Source: Apodemus sylvaticus (lineage: Eukaryota > Chordata > Mammalia > Rodentia > Muridae). Taken from it: 64,000 bases of DNA. Of the stretch, positions 1-10,280 are shown piece after piece. The position numbers and the translations under genes are program-made. The notes beneath the pieces were generated by a model. The model did no database searches, was not told where the DNA came from, and saw only the letters and a list, made by a program, of their open reading frames with translations. How positions within the stretch are numbered: position 1 is the first letter of the stretch; every line of letters starts with the position of its first letter. The stretch is taken from contig NC_067485.1 in assembly GCF_947179515.1 (NCBI RefSeq), positions 2,866,154-2,930,153 on the forward strand. Direction: 5' to 3'.

Positions 1-3000
1 AAAGGACAGAAAACACAAATATTGAAACCATCACATAAAAGCCACCTAACAGCATCATGGTTTACTGTTCTTTTGTGACAACTCTGTTATCTATTTTAAC
101 CCTGAAATAAGGCAGATTTTCATGCTGAGCATGCTGGATTAGAGGAACGTCAGAGTCACTTCCAGGTAGAACCACAGAGGAGATAATTCTGACTAGCTCT
201 GACTGTTAAGTGTCTGACGTCTGTGACATCACTGTAGGATATTATATCTGTTCAAACTTTGCTTTTATTTTATGTAAATGGTTGATTGTCCTGCTTGTGT
301 CTGTGCAGTTACCCCAGGAGCCAGAAGGGGGCATCAAATCCCTCTCAAACGTAGGTACCAACCAGGTGGTTTTGTGAACTGGGCCTCTATCTACTGACAA
401 TGCCCAGTTCACTGAACTTCTGTGCTATCTGGTACTGTTTTCCTTTAAAATTTATTTTTATACATCTTAACTAAAATATATTGAATTACTTTCTCCCTTC
501 CTCTATCCAATCCCAAATTCTTCCTTTCCAGTGTTTCCTTGTTAAGTATGTGTGAAAATGCATGGACAAGTATGTAAATAAAACCTGCTGTATACATTTC
601 TGTTGAGTGTGTACATGGTTTCAGGAATGAAGACTTTGCACTGGATATACCATTAGGGAGCTCATCCCAGCCTGAGGATAATTTTCTTACTTACAGGAGA
701 GTCAGAACCTGAAGTCACCTAGGCGGTCTTAGACAGGAAACAGTAGAGAATAGAAAACTTGGGGTGGTAAACATCGCAAAACACATATTGGTGTCATGAC
801 ACTGAACTTCTAGAGCTGCAGCAAAGACTATGGATATTGGCCTTAGCCAATCAGTGTGCCTTGGCTCTCTGGACCTAACACCATACCCTGTGGACCACTT
901 TTATCTTGGATGTCTGTGAAATCCTGAAACTGGTGTTCTCACTTTCTAAGCACCATGAATACAATAAATTAGTAATGCATTAGAATTATAGCATGTGTAA
1001 GAGGAGCAGGTCCACTTAAGTATATTTAGAAGCAACTTAACCCTGTGAGCCTCAGTTTTACCATCTATAGTAAAGATAGATCTCTGCCCTAGTTTGGAAT
1101 TATAACAGATGACATGATAAACCAAAATAACATTGCTCTTAGTTGGAACACTTTAAGTAGGAGAGCTACATATGATGGGAGAATTTTGTTGCCAGTATTA
1201 GGACTTAAGACTGTGTCCTAACTACCCTAACCAGCTAGGCTGAAGCATTCACATAAATTAAGCAAAAACATGTGTTATCTAGTGGAACCTATATATAGTG
1301 TTTCCATCTAAAACTAAACTTCCCCATTACAAAGAGAGACATAGTAGTATTTTATTTTATTATTCAATTTCCCATTTACTTTGATCCTTAGATGACAATA
1401 AGCTTACCATCGAAAAAAAGACAGTAATTTTACTGATGTATTCTTTCACCTAATCTTATGTGAGCATCAATGAGAAGGCTCAGAATGGAAGGTGGCTGGT
1501 GGGCAAGGCTGCCAACCTGACCTTGATCTTGATATAACGATGGCCAAAAGTAGAAGCCACAAAGTTGTCTTCCAGTCTCCACGTACCTGTAGTTGTCTAA
1601 AACCCATCCTCACATTCAACACACACCCAAGAGTAAGTTTTTTCTATTTCCTGACATCACAAAAATATACAATACTTTAAAATATTTACATGGGTAGAGA
1701 CATGGCCAAATAATTAATAAAAGTTTATTCCCAGAAAAAGGTCAGGTTTGGACATCTTCCTCTAACTCCTGACATAAGAAGTTACAACAACTTAATTTTC
1801 TTGGAAATCAGCATACACATGCACATACTCACATAAAGACAGACCAACATCATAATTAAAATTAAAAGAAGTTGGTGAATGACAATTTTACTCATGATGT
1901 TCTTCCAGTAAACTATTCATTACTATAACCTAGGGTTGTGGCATTTAACGCTGACCCAGTTTTTCTTCATCATAAATTGGCTTATGAAACAGAAAGAAAG
2001 CATCAAGAATTGAAGGCAGAGTAATCAATCCTTCTCAGTGGGTAGTGTCATTTGGGGAGATTTAGGAAATGTTCCCATGCTGGAGAAAATGTTACTGTTG
2101 CTGTACTTCAGTTTGCTTCCTCAAATCTCAAATCATGTCTAGTTCCCACACTTTATAAATTATAGGTTGAAGATGTGAGCTCTGAGATTCCTCCTTTAGC
2201 TTTCACATATGACACTTGTTGCCATGACACTTTTATGGTGATCCTATATCCCTCTGGATCCATAATGCATTAAAACTTCTAAAAGTTTCCTTCAAGTTGG
2301 AGATTAATCTCTTGATATGTAATGTAATATTAATAGCAGGACACTAAAAGCTAATTGCCCCATAGATCATAAGATCTGCACATAAACTCCAGTGAAGCTC
2401 TATACCTTGCTCTCAAGTTACTCTGGTTGGTGAATAAAGATGACAATCAATAGCTGGCAGAAGAGACATAGAAAGGGTTTAGGGTAATGGACGTGGGGTC
2501 GGAGGAGAACTATGAGGAGGAAAAGAAAGTAGATAGAGAAAAAGCAGCCTTAGGTTAGGTAAATAATAAAATAATGGCCATTAGGGAGGTGATTAATTGA
2601 CTAAAGCATAGCCCAGGTGACATAAAGCAAATTACATGATAAAATTACTGGCTGGTAAAGAGACATAATAGCATAGATGATAGACATCAGCCAATCTTTT
2701 GAGTTGATTACAGCTTACTACAAATATAAAGGTGGTGTGTTTTACCTGGAAAATAAATGGCCACAGGTGGGTAGAAACCCTGGTTTGGGATTGCATTTTT
2801 TCTACAATACCTTAGACACTTTATCACAGCAACAGAAAAAAAAAGGGCTCTAATACTCAGCAATACATTTTCATACCTGAATGAGTTATTTCACGGACTT
2901 AAAGTGAACTGTAAATTCTAAACAAGTTACCTGATCAATGAAGTTCATAAGGCTTTTGTCCCTGTGAGTTTATAGGTATAAACAAAATAGAGACATCATC

Positions 3001-3185
3001 ATACTTGAGCAGACAGTTGACCCTTTCTAGAGTTTTTCTCAAAAATGAGTAATTTTCTGTAACTTAATATAAGTAGGTAGGCTAAAGATCGCACCAAGTC
3101 TATCAGAGTCATAGATTGCTTTAATTATGAGTTTAAGGTCCTGAAAGACTACCCTGACATGTAAACTTTAACAGATCTAGTGCAG
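1..3185. repeat. Left arm of outer inverted duplication; no gene
   Basis: No coding region is recognised here. The stretch matches the reverse complement of 41290-44790 plus 48940-49885 in the same order. Paired landmarks are the 'atgcattagaattatagcat' region near 970 with 44750, the 'gaaatgttcccat' region near 2065 with 42550, and the segment near 2890-3150 with 41390-41600. The other arm is interrupted by B1 and L1 insertions that are missing here, so those are younger. Homology reaches base 1 and probably continues outside the window. Identity looks like 70-80 percent by eye. Confidence 0.75.
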
Positions 3186-3194
3186 GCTAAAGGT

Positions 3195-3863
3195 TTTACT
3201 CTTGCACACAGATACTGTGAAGTACAAAATTTTACCACAGTTGACTACATTGATAGGGTTTCCCCGCAGCATTGATTTTTCTCAAGAAAAAAATAACTGG
3301 TACACACACAAGCTTTACCACAATTCTTATTTTCATGAACTTTCATACAAGTCTATGTTACTTTATACACTGAGATCATTGATTTTTCTCAAGAACAAAA
3401 TGACTGGTACACACACAAGCTTTACCACAATTCTTATTTTCATGAACTTTCATACAAGTCTGTGTTACTTTATACATTATGAGATCAATGTCACCTGCAA
3501 AAGCCTTACCACATTACTCACAGGGTTTCTCTCTCTGGTATCTTCTTTTATGTATTCTGAGATATATTATGTGCTTTTTTTTGTGTTCAAAGATGACTGT
3601 GATATGCAAAGGTTTACCACATTGCATACATTTATAAGGTCTCTCCCTGAAACTCCCCTCTCTGTCTCTCCAGTATGTACTCCTTGCTGCATTAGAAGAT
3701 AACTTGTGGGCCTAGGCTTTATCACATTGCTTATACTCAGGTTTCTTGCCAATACAAACACGTTCATGATGGTTAAGGCTATGATCACATTCATTGTCTT
3801 TCACTTCCGTATGTTCATTTATGCATGCATAAATGATGGCATTGTAAAAAAAAAAAAGCTTTC
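3195..3863 (-). pseudogene. Decayed zinc-finger tail downstream of the stop codon
   Basis: On the minus strand this continues the C2H2 array past the stop of the zinc-finger exon, but with stops and frameshifts. Recognisable remnants are CGKA-type finger starts, a Cys-Asp-His run followed by His-His-Glu-Arg, and REKP/KKPEY linker-like pieces. The first lost finger keeps its frame up to the TGA that replaces its second zinc Cys. About four to six fingers seem to have been here. A 107-bp tandem duplication lies inside (3270-3376 and 3377-3485). Confidence 0.7.
3270..3485. repeat. 107-bp tandem duplication in the decayed finger tail
   Basis: The phrase 'cattgatttttctcaagaa' starts at 3270 and again at 3377. 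The following bases, including 'tactttatacac/att' and 'gagatca', repeat with few changes. The period is 107 bp, not the 84 bp of a finger unit, so it arose after the array lost its coding role. Confidence 0.85.
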
Positions 3864-5352
3864 TCATTCATCACCTTTGCAGCTTTTTTCTCCAGTATGT
3901 ATTCTTTTATGCTTTTGGAGATGATTATGTTTTAAAAAGCCTTTTTCACACTGATTACATTTGAAAGGTTTCTCTCCAGTATGTCTTCTTTTATGAATTT
4001 GTAGATTAAAATTTTGGGAAAAGACTTTCTCACACTGATTACATTTGTAAGGTTTCTCTCCAGTATGTATTCTTTTGTGAATTTGTAGATTATATTGTTT
4101 GGAAAAGGCTTTGTCACATAGATTACATTTGTAAGGTTTCTCTCCAGTATGAATTCTTGTATGCATCTGGAGGGTATGGTGCTGGGAAAAGGCTTTCTCA
4201 CACTGATTACATTTGTAAGGTTTCTCTCCAGTATGTATTCTTTTATGAGCTTGTAGATTATAATTTTGGGAAAAGGCTTTGTCACATAGATTACATTTGT
4301 AAGGTTTCTCTCCAGTATGAATTCTTGTATGCATCTGAAGGGTATGGTGCTGGGAAAAGGCTTTCTCACACTGATTACATTTGTAAGGTTTCTCTCCAGT
4401 ATGTATTCTTTTATGAGCTTGTAGATTATAATGTTCGGAAAAGGCTTTGTCACATAGATTACATTTGTAAGGTTTCTCTCCAGTATGAATTCTTGTATGC
4501 ATCTGGAGGCTAAGGTTTTGTGAAAAGGCTTTATCACATTGATTACATTTGTAGGGTTTCTCTCCAGTATGAATTCTTCTATGGGACTGGAGGTTACCAT
4601 ATTGTGAAAAGGCTTTCTCACACTGATTACATTTGTAGGGTTTCTCTCCAGTATGCATTCTTTTATGTATTTGGAGTTTATTATGTTGGGGAAAGGCTTT
4701 GTCACATTGATTACATTTGTAGGGCTTCTCTCCTGTATGTGTTCTTTTATGAATTTGGAGACGACTGTGATGTGAAAAGGCTTTATCACATTGATTACAT
4801 TTGTAGGGTTTCTCTTCAGTATGAGTTCTTTTATGCTTTTGTAGACTCCTCTGTTGTGAAAAGGCTTTATCACATTGATTACATTTGTAGGGTTTCTCTC
4901 TAGTATGTATTCTATGTATTCTTTTATGCTGTAGGAGATTATTGTGCTGTGGAAATGTTTTCCCACATTGACTACATTCATAGGGTTTCTTTCCAGTATG
5001 AATTCTTTCATGCCTTTTAAGATGACTGTGTTGTGCAAAAGCCTTACCACATTGTTTACATTCATAGGGTTTCTGTCCAGCTTGTGTTCTTTTATGTGTT
5101 TGGAGATCTGTATAAGGTGCAAAGTCTTCGACACACTGAAGAACTTCATAGGGGTTCTTTTGTATATGAATCCTTTCATGCCTTTGAGCATGACTATGAG
5201 CACGTAAAGCAAAGGCTTTAGCACATTGACTATATTCAGAGGGTTTCACTTCACTCTGACTTCTTTCATGCCTGAAAAGATAATTGGCACATATGAAAGC
5301 TTTAACACAGTGATGAATACTTTCGTCTATATGACTTAACATTACTATTTGT
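3864..5352 (-). CDS. KRAB-ZNF terminal exon: C2H2 zinc-finger array
   Basis: This is the last exon of a KRAB zinc-finger repressor, a nuclear protein expected to bind DNA through its fingers and recruit TRIM28 through KRAB. The exon start is set at 5352 by a minus-strand acceptor (TATATTTAG/A); this joins the 61-nt exon in frame and completes an Arg codon. An internal Met lies at 5342. The first three fingers have lost zinc ligands. Fourteen canonical CX2CX12HX3H fingers follow, joined by TGEKP-type linkers. Helix residues (-1,2,3,6) include QHSR-, QNNQ-, HSRI-, QNKI- and KNHK-type sets. One linker has a 9-nt duplication at 4905-4922, adding Arg-Ile-His. The stop is a TGT-to-TGA change in what would have been the next finger. 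Close relatives are mouse clustered KRAB-ZNF genes; I cannot name the gene. Confidence 0.88.
4151..4486 (-). repeat. 168-bp two-finger repeat unit inside the array
   Basis: The segment starting 'gaattcttgtatgcatctg' occurs at 4151, 4319 and 4487, exactly 168 bp apart (two fingers). The units are nearly identical, so fingers 7 and 9 of the YKC-type run are the same and fingers 6, 8 and 10 are close variants. This is a recent two-finger duplication or gene conversion. Confidence 0.9.
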
Positions 5353-6462
5353 CTAAATATAAGGAAGCATCAGACCTTAAGAATTTATCCCTTTGTTCAC
5401 ATGCTGTTACCTTTCATTATGGGTTGTTTTTCATCACCAACGATAGCTGAGATGGTATAAGTACTTACTATGTGGCTAAGTTTTACATTTTCTTTTTTTA
5501 TACAAAAATTTCCCATACTTGAAGAAAAGTGGAGGAATTCCGAGCCTTAACATACTACTTGTATTCCACAGTATTTACTATACTGTGGGTCATACTATAT
5601 TTGCAAAGTGAATCAGGAGAATTAGAAGCATGTCTACATTCCCAGTATTCAAGAGAATTTTCTACAAAATGAGGTTGCTGATGTACTGCCAATGAAGTTG
5701 GAAAAGCAATTAATTGTTAACTTGTATTATGTTCAAAAAGTCTACTCTCTAACTGCGACCCAGTATATATCTTCTAATAGTGATATGAGAGAGAAAGTGA
5801 GGGGAGGAGGGAGGGAGGGAGAGAGAGACACAGAGAGAGACAGACATAGTTTACTTCAATATATCTATTGAATACAATGTTTGTATCCATTATGATATAT
5901 TATATACTTAAAAAGGAAGACTAACAAATAAAATGTTTGAACTTTGTATTCACAAGGTTTGAGGGAGGTCTGTGAGGTTGCTTCTCATAGACATGTAGGG
6001 ATTAAGAATACTGCACAATCTCATACTTACCTTTCATAAGCTGCCCACCTCAATAAATTTAGCACTCAATAAACTTTGCAATGTCAATACTAATAAATGA
6101 GTAACACTAACTTTACTATAGACTATTGCTTCTTAGAAACTTTTGGACATATATTTATCAACTATTCAATGTGTATAGCTTTTAGAAAATTAGTAGAAAT
6201 GGATTGCCAGTTGAACAGTGTAGCTCTAATAGTGCTGTGTTTCAAATGGTGACACACACTAAGGCATCATTTCCATGTCCTATTTCTTAAAGGAATGTCT
6301 TGCAAAATCAAATCAGATACAGGACATCAAGGACCATGGTTTTGTTAGAATATAACAATCATTAATATACATAAATCTGTGCTTCTTTAGACTCTTTTCT
6401 TTAAAGTTTTCAGCATATTAAAATTTCTTCAGAGACAGATTTATCTTGCACATGAAAATTAC
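5353..6462 (-). other. Intron between KRAB linker exon and zinc-finger exon
   Basis: Bounded by a GT donor next to 6463 and an AG acceptor at 5354-5353 on the minus strand. It contains a purine-rich GA tract at 5788-5843. I see no other recognisable element in it. Confidence 0.75.
5788..5843. repeat. (GA/GGGA)n simple repeat
   Basis: Imperfect GAGA and GGGA run in the intron of the zinc-finger gene. Confidence 0.85.
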
Positions 6463-6523
6463 CTTCTGTGTCTTCTAGATTCTTGACAATGTTCTTCATT
6501 ATTTTGGACTTCCCAATTAAAGC
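6463..6523 (-). CDS. KRAB linker exon (61 nt)
   Basis: On the minus strand a 61-nt segment is bounded by AG (6525-6524) and GT (6462-6461). It reads GFNWEVQNNEEHCQESRRHR, the usual 'G-x-x-W-E' KRAB second-exon pattern of mouse clustered KRAB-ZNF proteins, with two trailing bases AG. Phase matches both neighbours: it receives one base from the KRAB-A exon and gives two to the zinc-finger exon. The length of 61 nt is typical for this exon. Such proteins lack a full KRAB-B box. Confidence 0.88.
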
Positions 6524-6704
6524 CTAAAACAGAAAATATATGTATAAAAATTTTGCAAAATGTAAGTTATTATCTTCAGTGAACCTTAGAGTCATGAATG
6601 ATTTATTCACCCAATTCTTCATTTATCTTAATTGAAACTACAGGAATCCATCAAAAGAAACTGTTTTCTTGAATTCTAAAACAGGAAAGGGAATTTAGTT
6701 TTAC
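6524..6704 (-). other. Short intron between the two KRAB exons
   Basis: A 181-bp intron with GT at 6704-6703 and AG at 6525-6524 on the minus strand. No inserted repeat is seen. Confidence 0.8.
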
Positions 6705-6831
6705 CTATAGCACTGAGGTTTCTGTAGGTCTCCAACATGACATCTTTGTAGAGCTTCTTCTGTGAAGGATCCAGCAAAGTCCACTCCTCTTGAGTGAAGT
6801 TTATATGCACGTCCCCATAAGTCACTGCATT
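6705..6831 (-). CDS. KRAB-A box exon (127 nt)
   Basis: The minus strand between AG (6833-6832) and GT (6704-6703) is exactly 127 nt, the standard KRAB-A exon length. It begins NAVTYGDVHINFTQEEW and continues through LLDPSQ, LYKDVMLETYRNL and SAIG. The residues normally needed for TRIM28 binding are present: the DV pair, the FTxEEW block and the MLE core. The exon starts in phase 0, so the start Met should be the last codon of an upstream exon 1 that I could not identify. The nearest minus-oriented promoter-like module is at about 34.4-34.9 kb; linking the two is a guess. Confidence 0.9.
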
Positions 6832-6998
6832 CTAGAGTATCCCATAAACATGTTAAAAAAAAAAAAGAAAGCACAATAGTGACAACATTAGGCATGTATT
6901 CTTCATAGACAATGTGTTCATATAATTCTGGGGCCTGCCCCACTTATTGACACTGAAGTTCTACTGTAAATACCAAGTTATATTAGAGGCAAACAATA

Positions 6999-7181
6999 TT
7001 TTTAAGATTTATTTATTTATAATATGTAAGTACACTGAAGCTGTCTTCAGAGACACCAGAACAGGGCATCAGATCCCCATTACAGATGGTTGTGAGCCAC
7101 CATGGTTGCTGCTGGGAATTAAACTCAGGACTTCTGCAAGAGCAGCAAGTGCTCTTAAATGCTGAGCCATCTCTCTAGCCC
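6999..7181 (-). mobile_element. B2 SINE
   Basis: Reverse B2: T/A-rich tail on the left ('agatttatttatttat'), the 'cagatggttgtgagcca' core, and the tRNA-like head complement 'tgagccatctctctagccc' on the right. Confidence 0.92.
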
Positions 7182-7557
7182 AGTAACCCCTCTCATTTCT
7201 CAGCCTTTTAAATAGGATGTAGCCTTTCTAAAGAAATTTCAATTACACATAAAAAGAGACAAGCTTTACAAGAACAATAGTGCTTAACACATATCAAAAA
7301 ATATTTTAATATTAACAATTACTATATATAAAAAAATCAAAAAAAGGCTTATGCCTTTAACACTGCAGTCAGGAAACATAGGCAGAAGCATCACGTTGAG
7401 TCAGACTCCAGTGTGATGTATACAATGAGTTCTAGGACAGTCAAAGGTATAGAGTAAGACCCTGTACCCCCTATCAGAATTAATCAACCGAACTGGAGAC
7501 AGAAAGAACTTATAGGTTTTTATTTAAATTCTTACTTTAAAAAAAAAAAAACTTATT

Positions 7558-7711
7558 GCCAGGTGGTGGTGGCTCACGCCTGTAATCCCAGCACTCCGGG
7601 AGGCAGAGGCAGGCGGATTTCTCAGTTCGAGGCCAGCCTGGTGTACAGAGTAAGTTCCAGGACAGCCAGGACTATACAGAGAAACCCTGTCTCTAAAAAA
7701 CCAAATAAGAA
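7558..7711 (+). mobile_element. B1 SINE
   Basis: Starts GCCAGGTGGTGGTGGCTCACGCC, with the 7SL-derived core 'taatcccagcactc', and ends with 'aaaccctgtctct' and an A-rich tail. Confidence 0.95.
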
Positions 7712-7890
7712 AAGTATTTATTTATTTTATGTATATGACAAGTACACTTTAGCTTTCTTCAGACACATCAAAAGAGGGCATCAGTACCTATTACAGATAG
7801 TTGTGAACCACCATCTGGTTGCTGGGAATTGAACTCATGACCTTTGAAAGAAGTCAGTACTCTTAACCACTGAGCCATCTCTCTAGCCCT
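7712..7890 (-). mobile_element. B2 SINE
   Basis: Reverse B2 inserted at the end of the preceding B1: 'atttatttattttatgtatat' tail, then core, then 'tgagccatctctctagccc'. Confidence 0.9.
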
Positions 7891-8600
7891 TTACTTAAAT
7901 TCTTAAGAGAGTGATACATACAATCCAGTTCTGTATTCATCTTTTAGAAAACTGAGGTACATCAATTCAAACTATAACATTAACAATATATTACCAAAAG
8001 GAAATATACATTTAAACAGTTCCACTTGGACATAAGAAAATATTAGTAATGTTAATGTCGGTTAGATGTAGACAATATAGGGCAGGAAAGACAGCTCAGC
8101 AGTGAAGTGTAGGGCATGGTTCTAATGCTCCTATTGGGAACTTGCCTGTAAACTCTCAAGGTCTTGTCTCTAACAGGTTTTTGATCAATCAATATAGTTG
8201 CCAGCAGCCAATGGATGGGTGGAAAAGGAGGGACTGCCAGGTTCCCGAAGGAGAAGAGAGAGAGGTGTGGCACAGGAAAGGGAGATTCACCATGCTTTGG
8301 ATGGAGAGGGAGTCACCAGCCATGTGAGATCCCCAGTGGAGTTTGTCACTGACCACTTCCCCAGGTAGGAGGTTGGAAATACAACTAAATTGAGAGCAGA
8401 ATTATGGTGTTGAGCAAGGAGATGGTAACTGGGCAACTAAGATGAGAGCACAATTAGAGTGTTGAGCAAGGAAAAGATAACTGGGCAACTAAGCTTAGGG
8501 CAGATTGAGAATGTTGAGCAAGGAGTAAAGGAAAGGACACACTAGCTGTGGGAGGCTTGAAAAGCCCAGCCACTGAGCCACAAGACTGAGTAAAAATAAT
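7891..8600. other. No recognised feature
   Basis: Intergenic or intronic DNA. 8390-8520 holds three loosely repeated phrases 'gttgagcaaggagat...aactgggcaactaag', a small decayed tandem array with a period of about 60 bp. No gene is supported. Confidence 0.6.
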
Positions 8601-8603
8601 AAT

Positions 8604-8676
8604 GTGTGTGTGTGTGTGTGTATGAGAGAGAGTGTGTGTGTGTGTGAGAGAGAGAGAGGGGGAGGGGGGGGGGAGA

Positions 8677-8729
<53 letters not shown>

Positions 8730-8731
8730 AG
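8604..8731. repeat. (TG)n/(GA)n compound microsatellite
   Basis: TG dinucleotides run into GAGAGA and G-rich tracts. Confidence 0.95.
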
Positions 8732-8798
8732 GGAAACTTTCATCTGCAGATCCAAGTGAAGTAAGGTTGGGGGTCAGCAGTCTATATTAATAGAGCTT

Positions 8799-8813
8799 AA
8801 GAAGGGGCAATTA
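8799..8813. repeat. 5' target-site duplication of the snoRNA-RPL10 retrocopy
   Basis: The 15-nt sequence AAGAAGGGGCAATTA recurs at 9406-9420 after the poly(A). It follows TT, as expected for an L1 endonuclease TT/AA-type cut. Confidence 0.93.
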
Positions 8814-8950
8814 TGTGCAGCTAATTAAGCCGGCCGAGTCCCTTTCCCCATGGGGACTTTGGTGTGCAATGGTTGCAAACAGCAGCTTCCTTGGTAGTGT
8901 ATGTAGCCTATTGTCTATATGGGTTGCCTCAAGGGACCTTGGAGACAATT
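8814..8950 (+). ncRNA. Snora70: SNORA70-like H/ACA snoRNA copy (retroposed)
   Basis: A 137-nt segment with a first stem region (8816-8878), an H box ACAGCA (8879-8884), a second stem region and an ACA box at 8945-8947 exactly three nucleotides before the end. Recalled similarity to SNORA70 and the link to its host RPL10 support the name; both should be checked by alignment. It lies outside its normal host intron, so whether it is processed is unknown. Confidence 0.75.
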
Positions 8951-9001
8951 TTCTGGCAGTTGATAATCAAGTCTCTGATCACAATGTTGTCCCTGATCTA
9001 G

Positions 9002-9317
9002 GCTCCCGACAGGTATGCGTGGTGCTTTTGGGAAGCCCCAGGGCACAGTGGCCAGGGTTCACATTGGCCAGGTCATCATGTCCATCCGCACCAAGTTGCA
9101 GAATAAGGAACATGTGATTGAGGCTCTGTGCAGAGCCAAGTTCAAGTTCCCTGGACGCCAGAAGATCCACATCTCAAAGAAGTGGGGCTTCACCAAGTTT
9201 AATGCAGATGAGTTTGAAGACATGGTTGCTGAGAAGCGCCTCATTCCTGATGGCTGTGGTGTCAAATATATCCCCAATCGTGGTCCTCTGGACAAGTGGA
9301 GAGCCCTGCATTCCTGA
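9002..9317 (+). pseudogene. Rpl10: RPL10 C-terminal half, open frame
   Basis: The frame opening with MRGAFGKPQGTVARV at 9015 runs 100 codons to a TGA and corresponds to roughly residues 115-214 of the 214-residue large-subunit ribosomal protein uL16. I see one likely substitution (Cys for Arg in the EALxRAKF segment) and no break. The N-terminal half is missing, so it cannot make a working ribosomal protein. The preceding 13 bases (gctcccgacaggt) fit the parental exon start after an AG acceptor. Confidence 0.92.
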
Positions 9318-9405
9318 AGGCTTCCACAGTGCTCTCTTATACCCTACCTACAAAATCATGTTCAATAATAAATCTTGCATCAAGTCCGCTTAAAAAAAAA
9401 AAAAA

Positions 9406-9420
9406 AAGAAGGGGCAATTA
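9406..9420. repeat. 3' target-site duplication of the snoRNA-RPL10 retrocopy
   Basis: Exact copy of 8799-8813, directly after the poly(A) tail. Confidence 0.93.
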
Positions 9421-9917
9421 AAAGTCTACATGCTACATAAAGAGCTCTTGCTGGTCCTACAAATAAGTGAGCTCAAGTCCATTTAATTACAGAGGGCTCA
9501 CAGCTTTCCATTATCCCTCTTTCAGGAGGTCTCCAGCCATCTTCTGACTACTGTGAGGACTGGGCACACATGAGGTATATATATTCATGCACACAGACAA
9601 AAGACTCATAGTGTTCCTAAAATAAGTCACAATAAAAACAGCAGGTAGAAAGGTCAGCACCTGCCATCCAATGACTGAGAAGGGTCAGCAAGATTATCAT
9701 CATGAGTAGTGAATATTTCCTGAGAAATAGAATGATAATGTATCCAAAATTTGAAAAATCAAGATATGATATTAATGTCATGACTAATCCCATACTGGGA
9801 AATAGAATGATAATGCCTATGGAATTTCAAAAATCAAGAGGTAGGTGAACCTGGGGACAAAAGCATATGCTTGATATATAACAACACCTACATTACAAGC
9901 CCATCTGTCAATTACAA

Positions 9918-9956
<39 letters not shown>

Positions 9957-10280
9957 AAGGTCAGGCTAGTTGGCCCACATTCTATCCCAGCACCTGAAGT
10001 CAGAATTAATTTGATCTCTACGTTCAAGGCCTCGCTGGCAACAGGACTACTTTGAGGACATGTAGGGCCACAGATTAAAGTTGTCTTCAAAAAGAGAAAA
10101 CAAAATTTTAAAATATGAAAACATTAGTTAAGCAAAAAAACTTAGGACTGAATAGCTATCTATTATTTCTACTGAATCTTAAGCAATGACAGATCAGAGT
10201 CTATTATTGGGAAGATATGTTAGGAAGGAAAGATATGAGAAGGAAGCTGAAGAATGAATTTCATTCAAAACAGAATAAAC
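9421..10280. other. No gene; (CAA)n repeat
   Basis: Holds a (CAA)n microsatellite at 9916-9958 and a loose tandem pair around 9720-9780 and 9800-9840 that share 'aaatagaatgataatg' and 'aaaaatcaaga'. Nothing else is recognised. Confidence 0.7.

Larger units (their letters stand above)
8814..9407 (+). pseudogene. Rpl10: Retrocopy of snoRNA-headed RPL10 transcript
   Basis: One inserted unit flanked by a 15-nt target-site duplication and ending in a poly(A) run (9392-9407). From 5' to 3' it holds an H/ACA snoRNA-like segment (8814-8950), about 51 nt of apparent intron ending in AG (8951-9001), then RPL10 exonic sequence with the stop at 9315-9317, AATAAA at 9367-9372 and poly(A). RPL10 is the host gene of SNORA70. 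Exons upstream of the snoRNA are absent and the 5' end coincides with the snoRNA start. A simple 5' truncation of intron-retaining pre-mRNA could also give this, but would not favour that precise end. Confidence 0.88.

Noticed and set aside
4157..5207. Plus-strand open frames with repeated 'HIDYICKVSLQY' patterns
   Set aside because: They are antisense readings of the same 84-bp finger units, kept open by the repeat and not by selection.
3932..5224. A 430-codon open frame on the minus strand overlapping the zinc-finger exon
   Set aside because: It is the shifted frame of the repetitive finger array; its periodic LERNPTNVI-type pattern is what the linker and finger codons give one base out of phase.
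8495..8755. Open frame rich in Leu-Ser repeats
   Set aside because: Translation of the GA/TG microsatellite.
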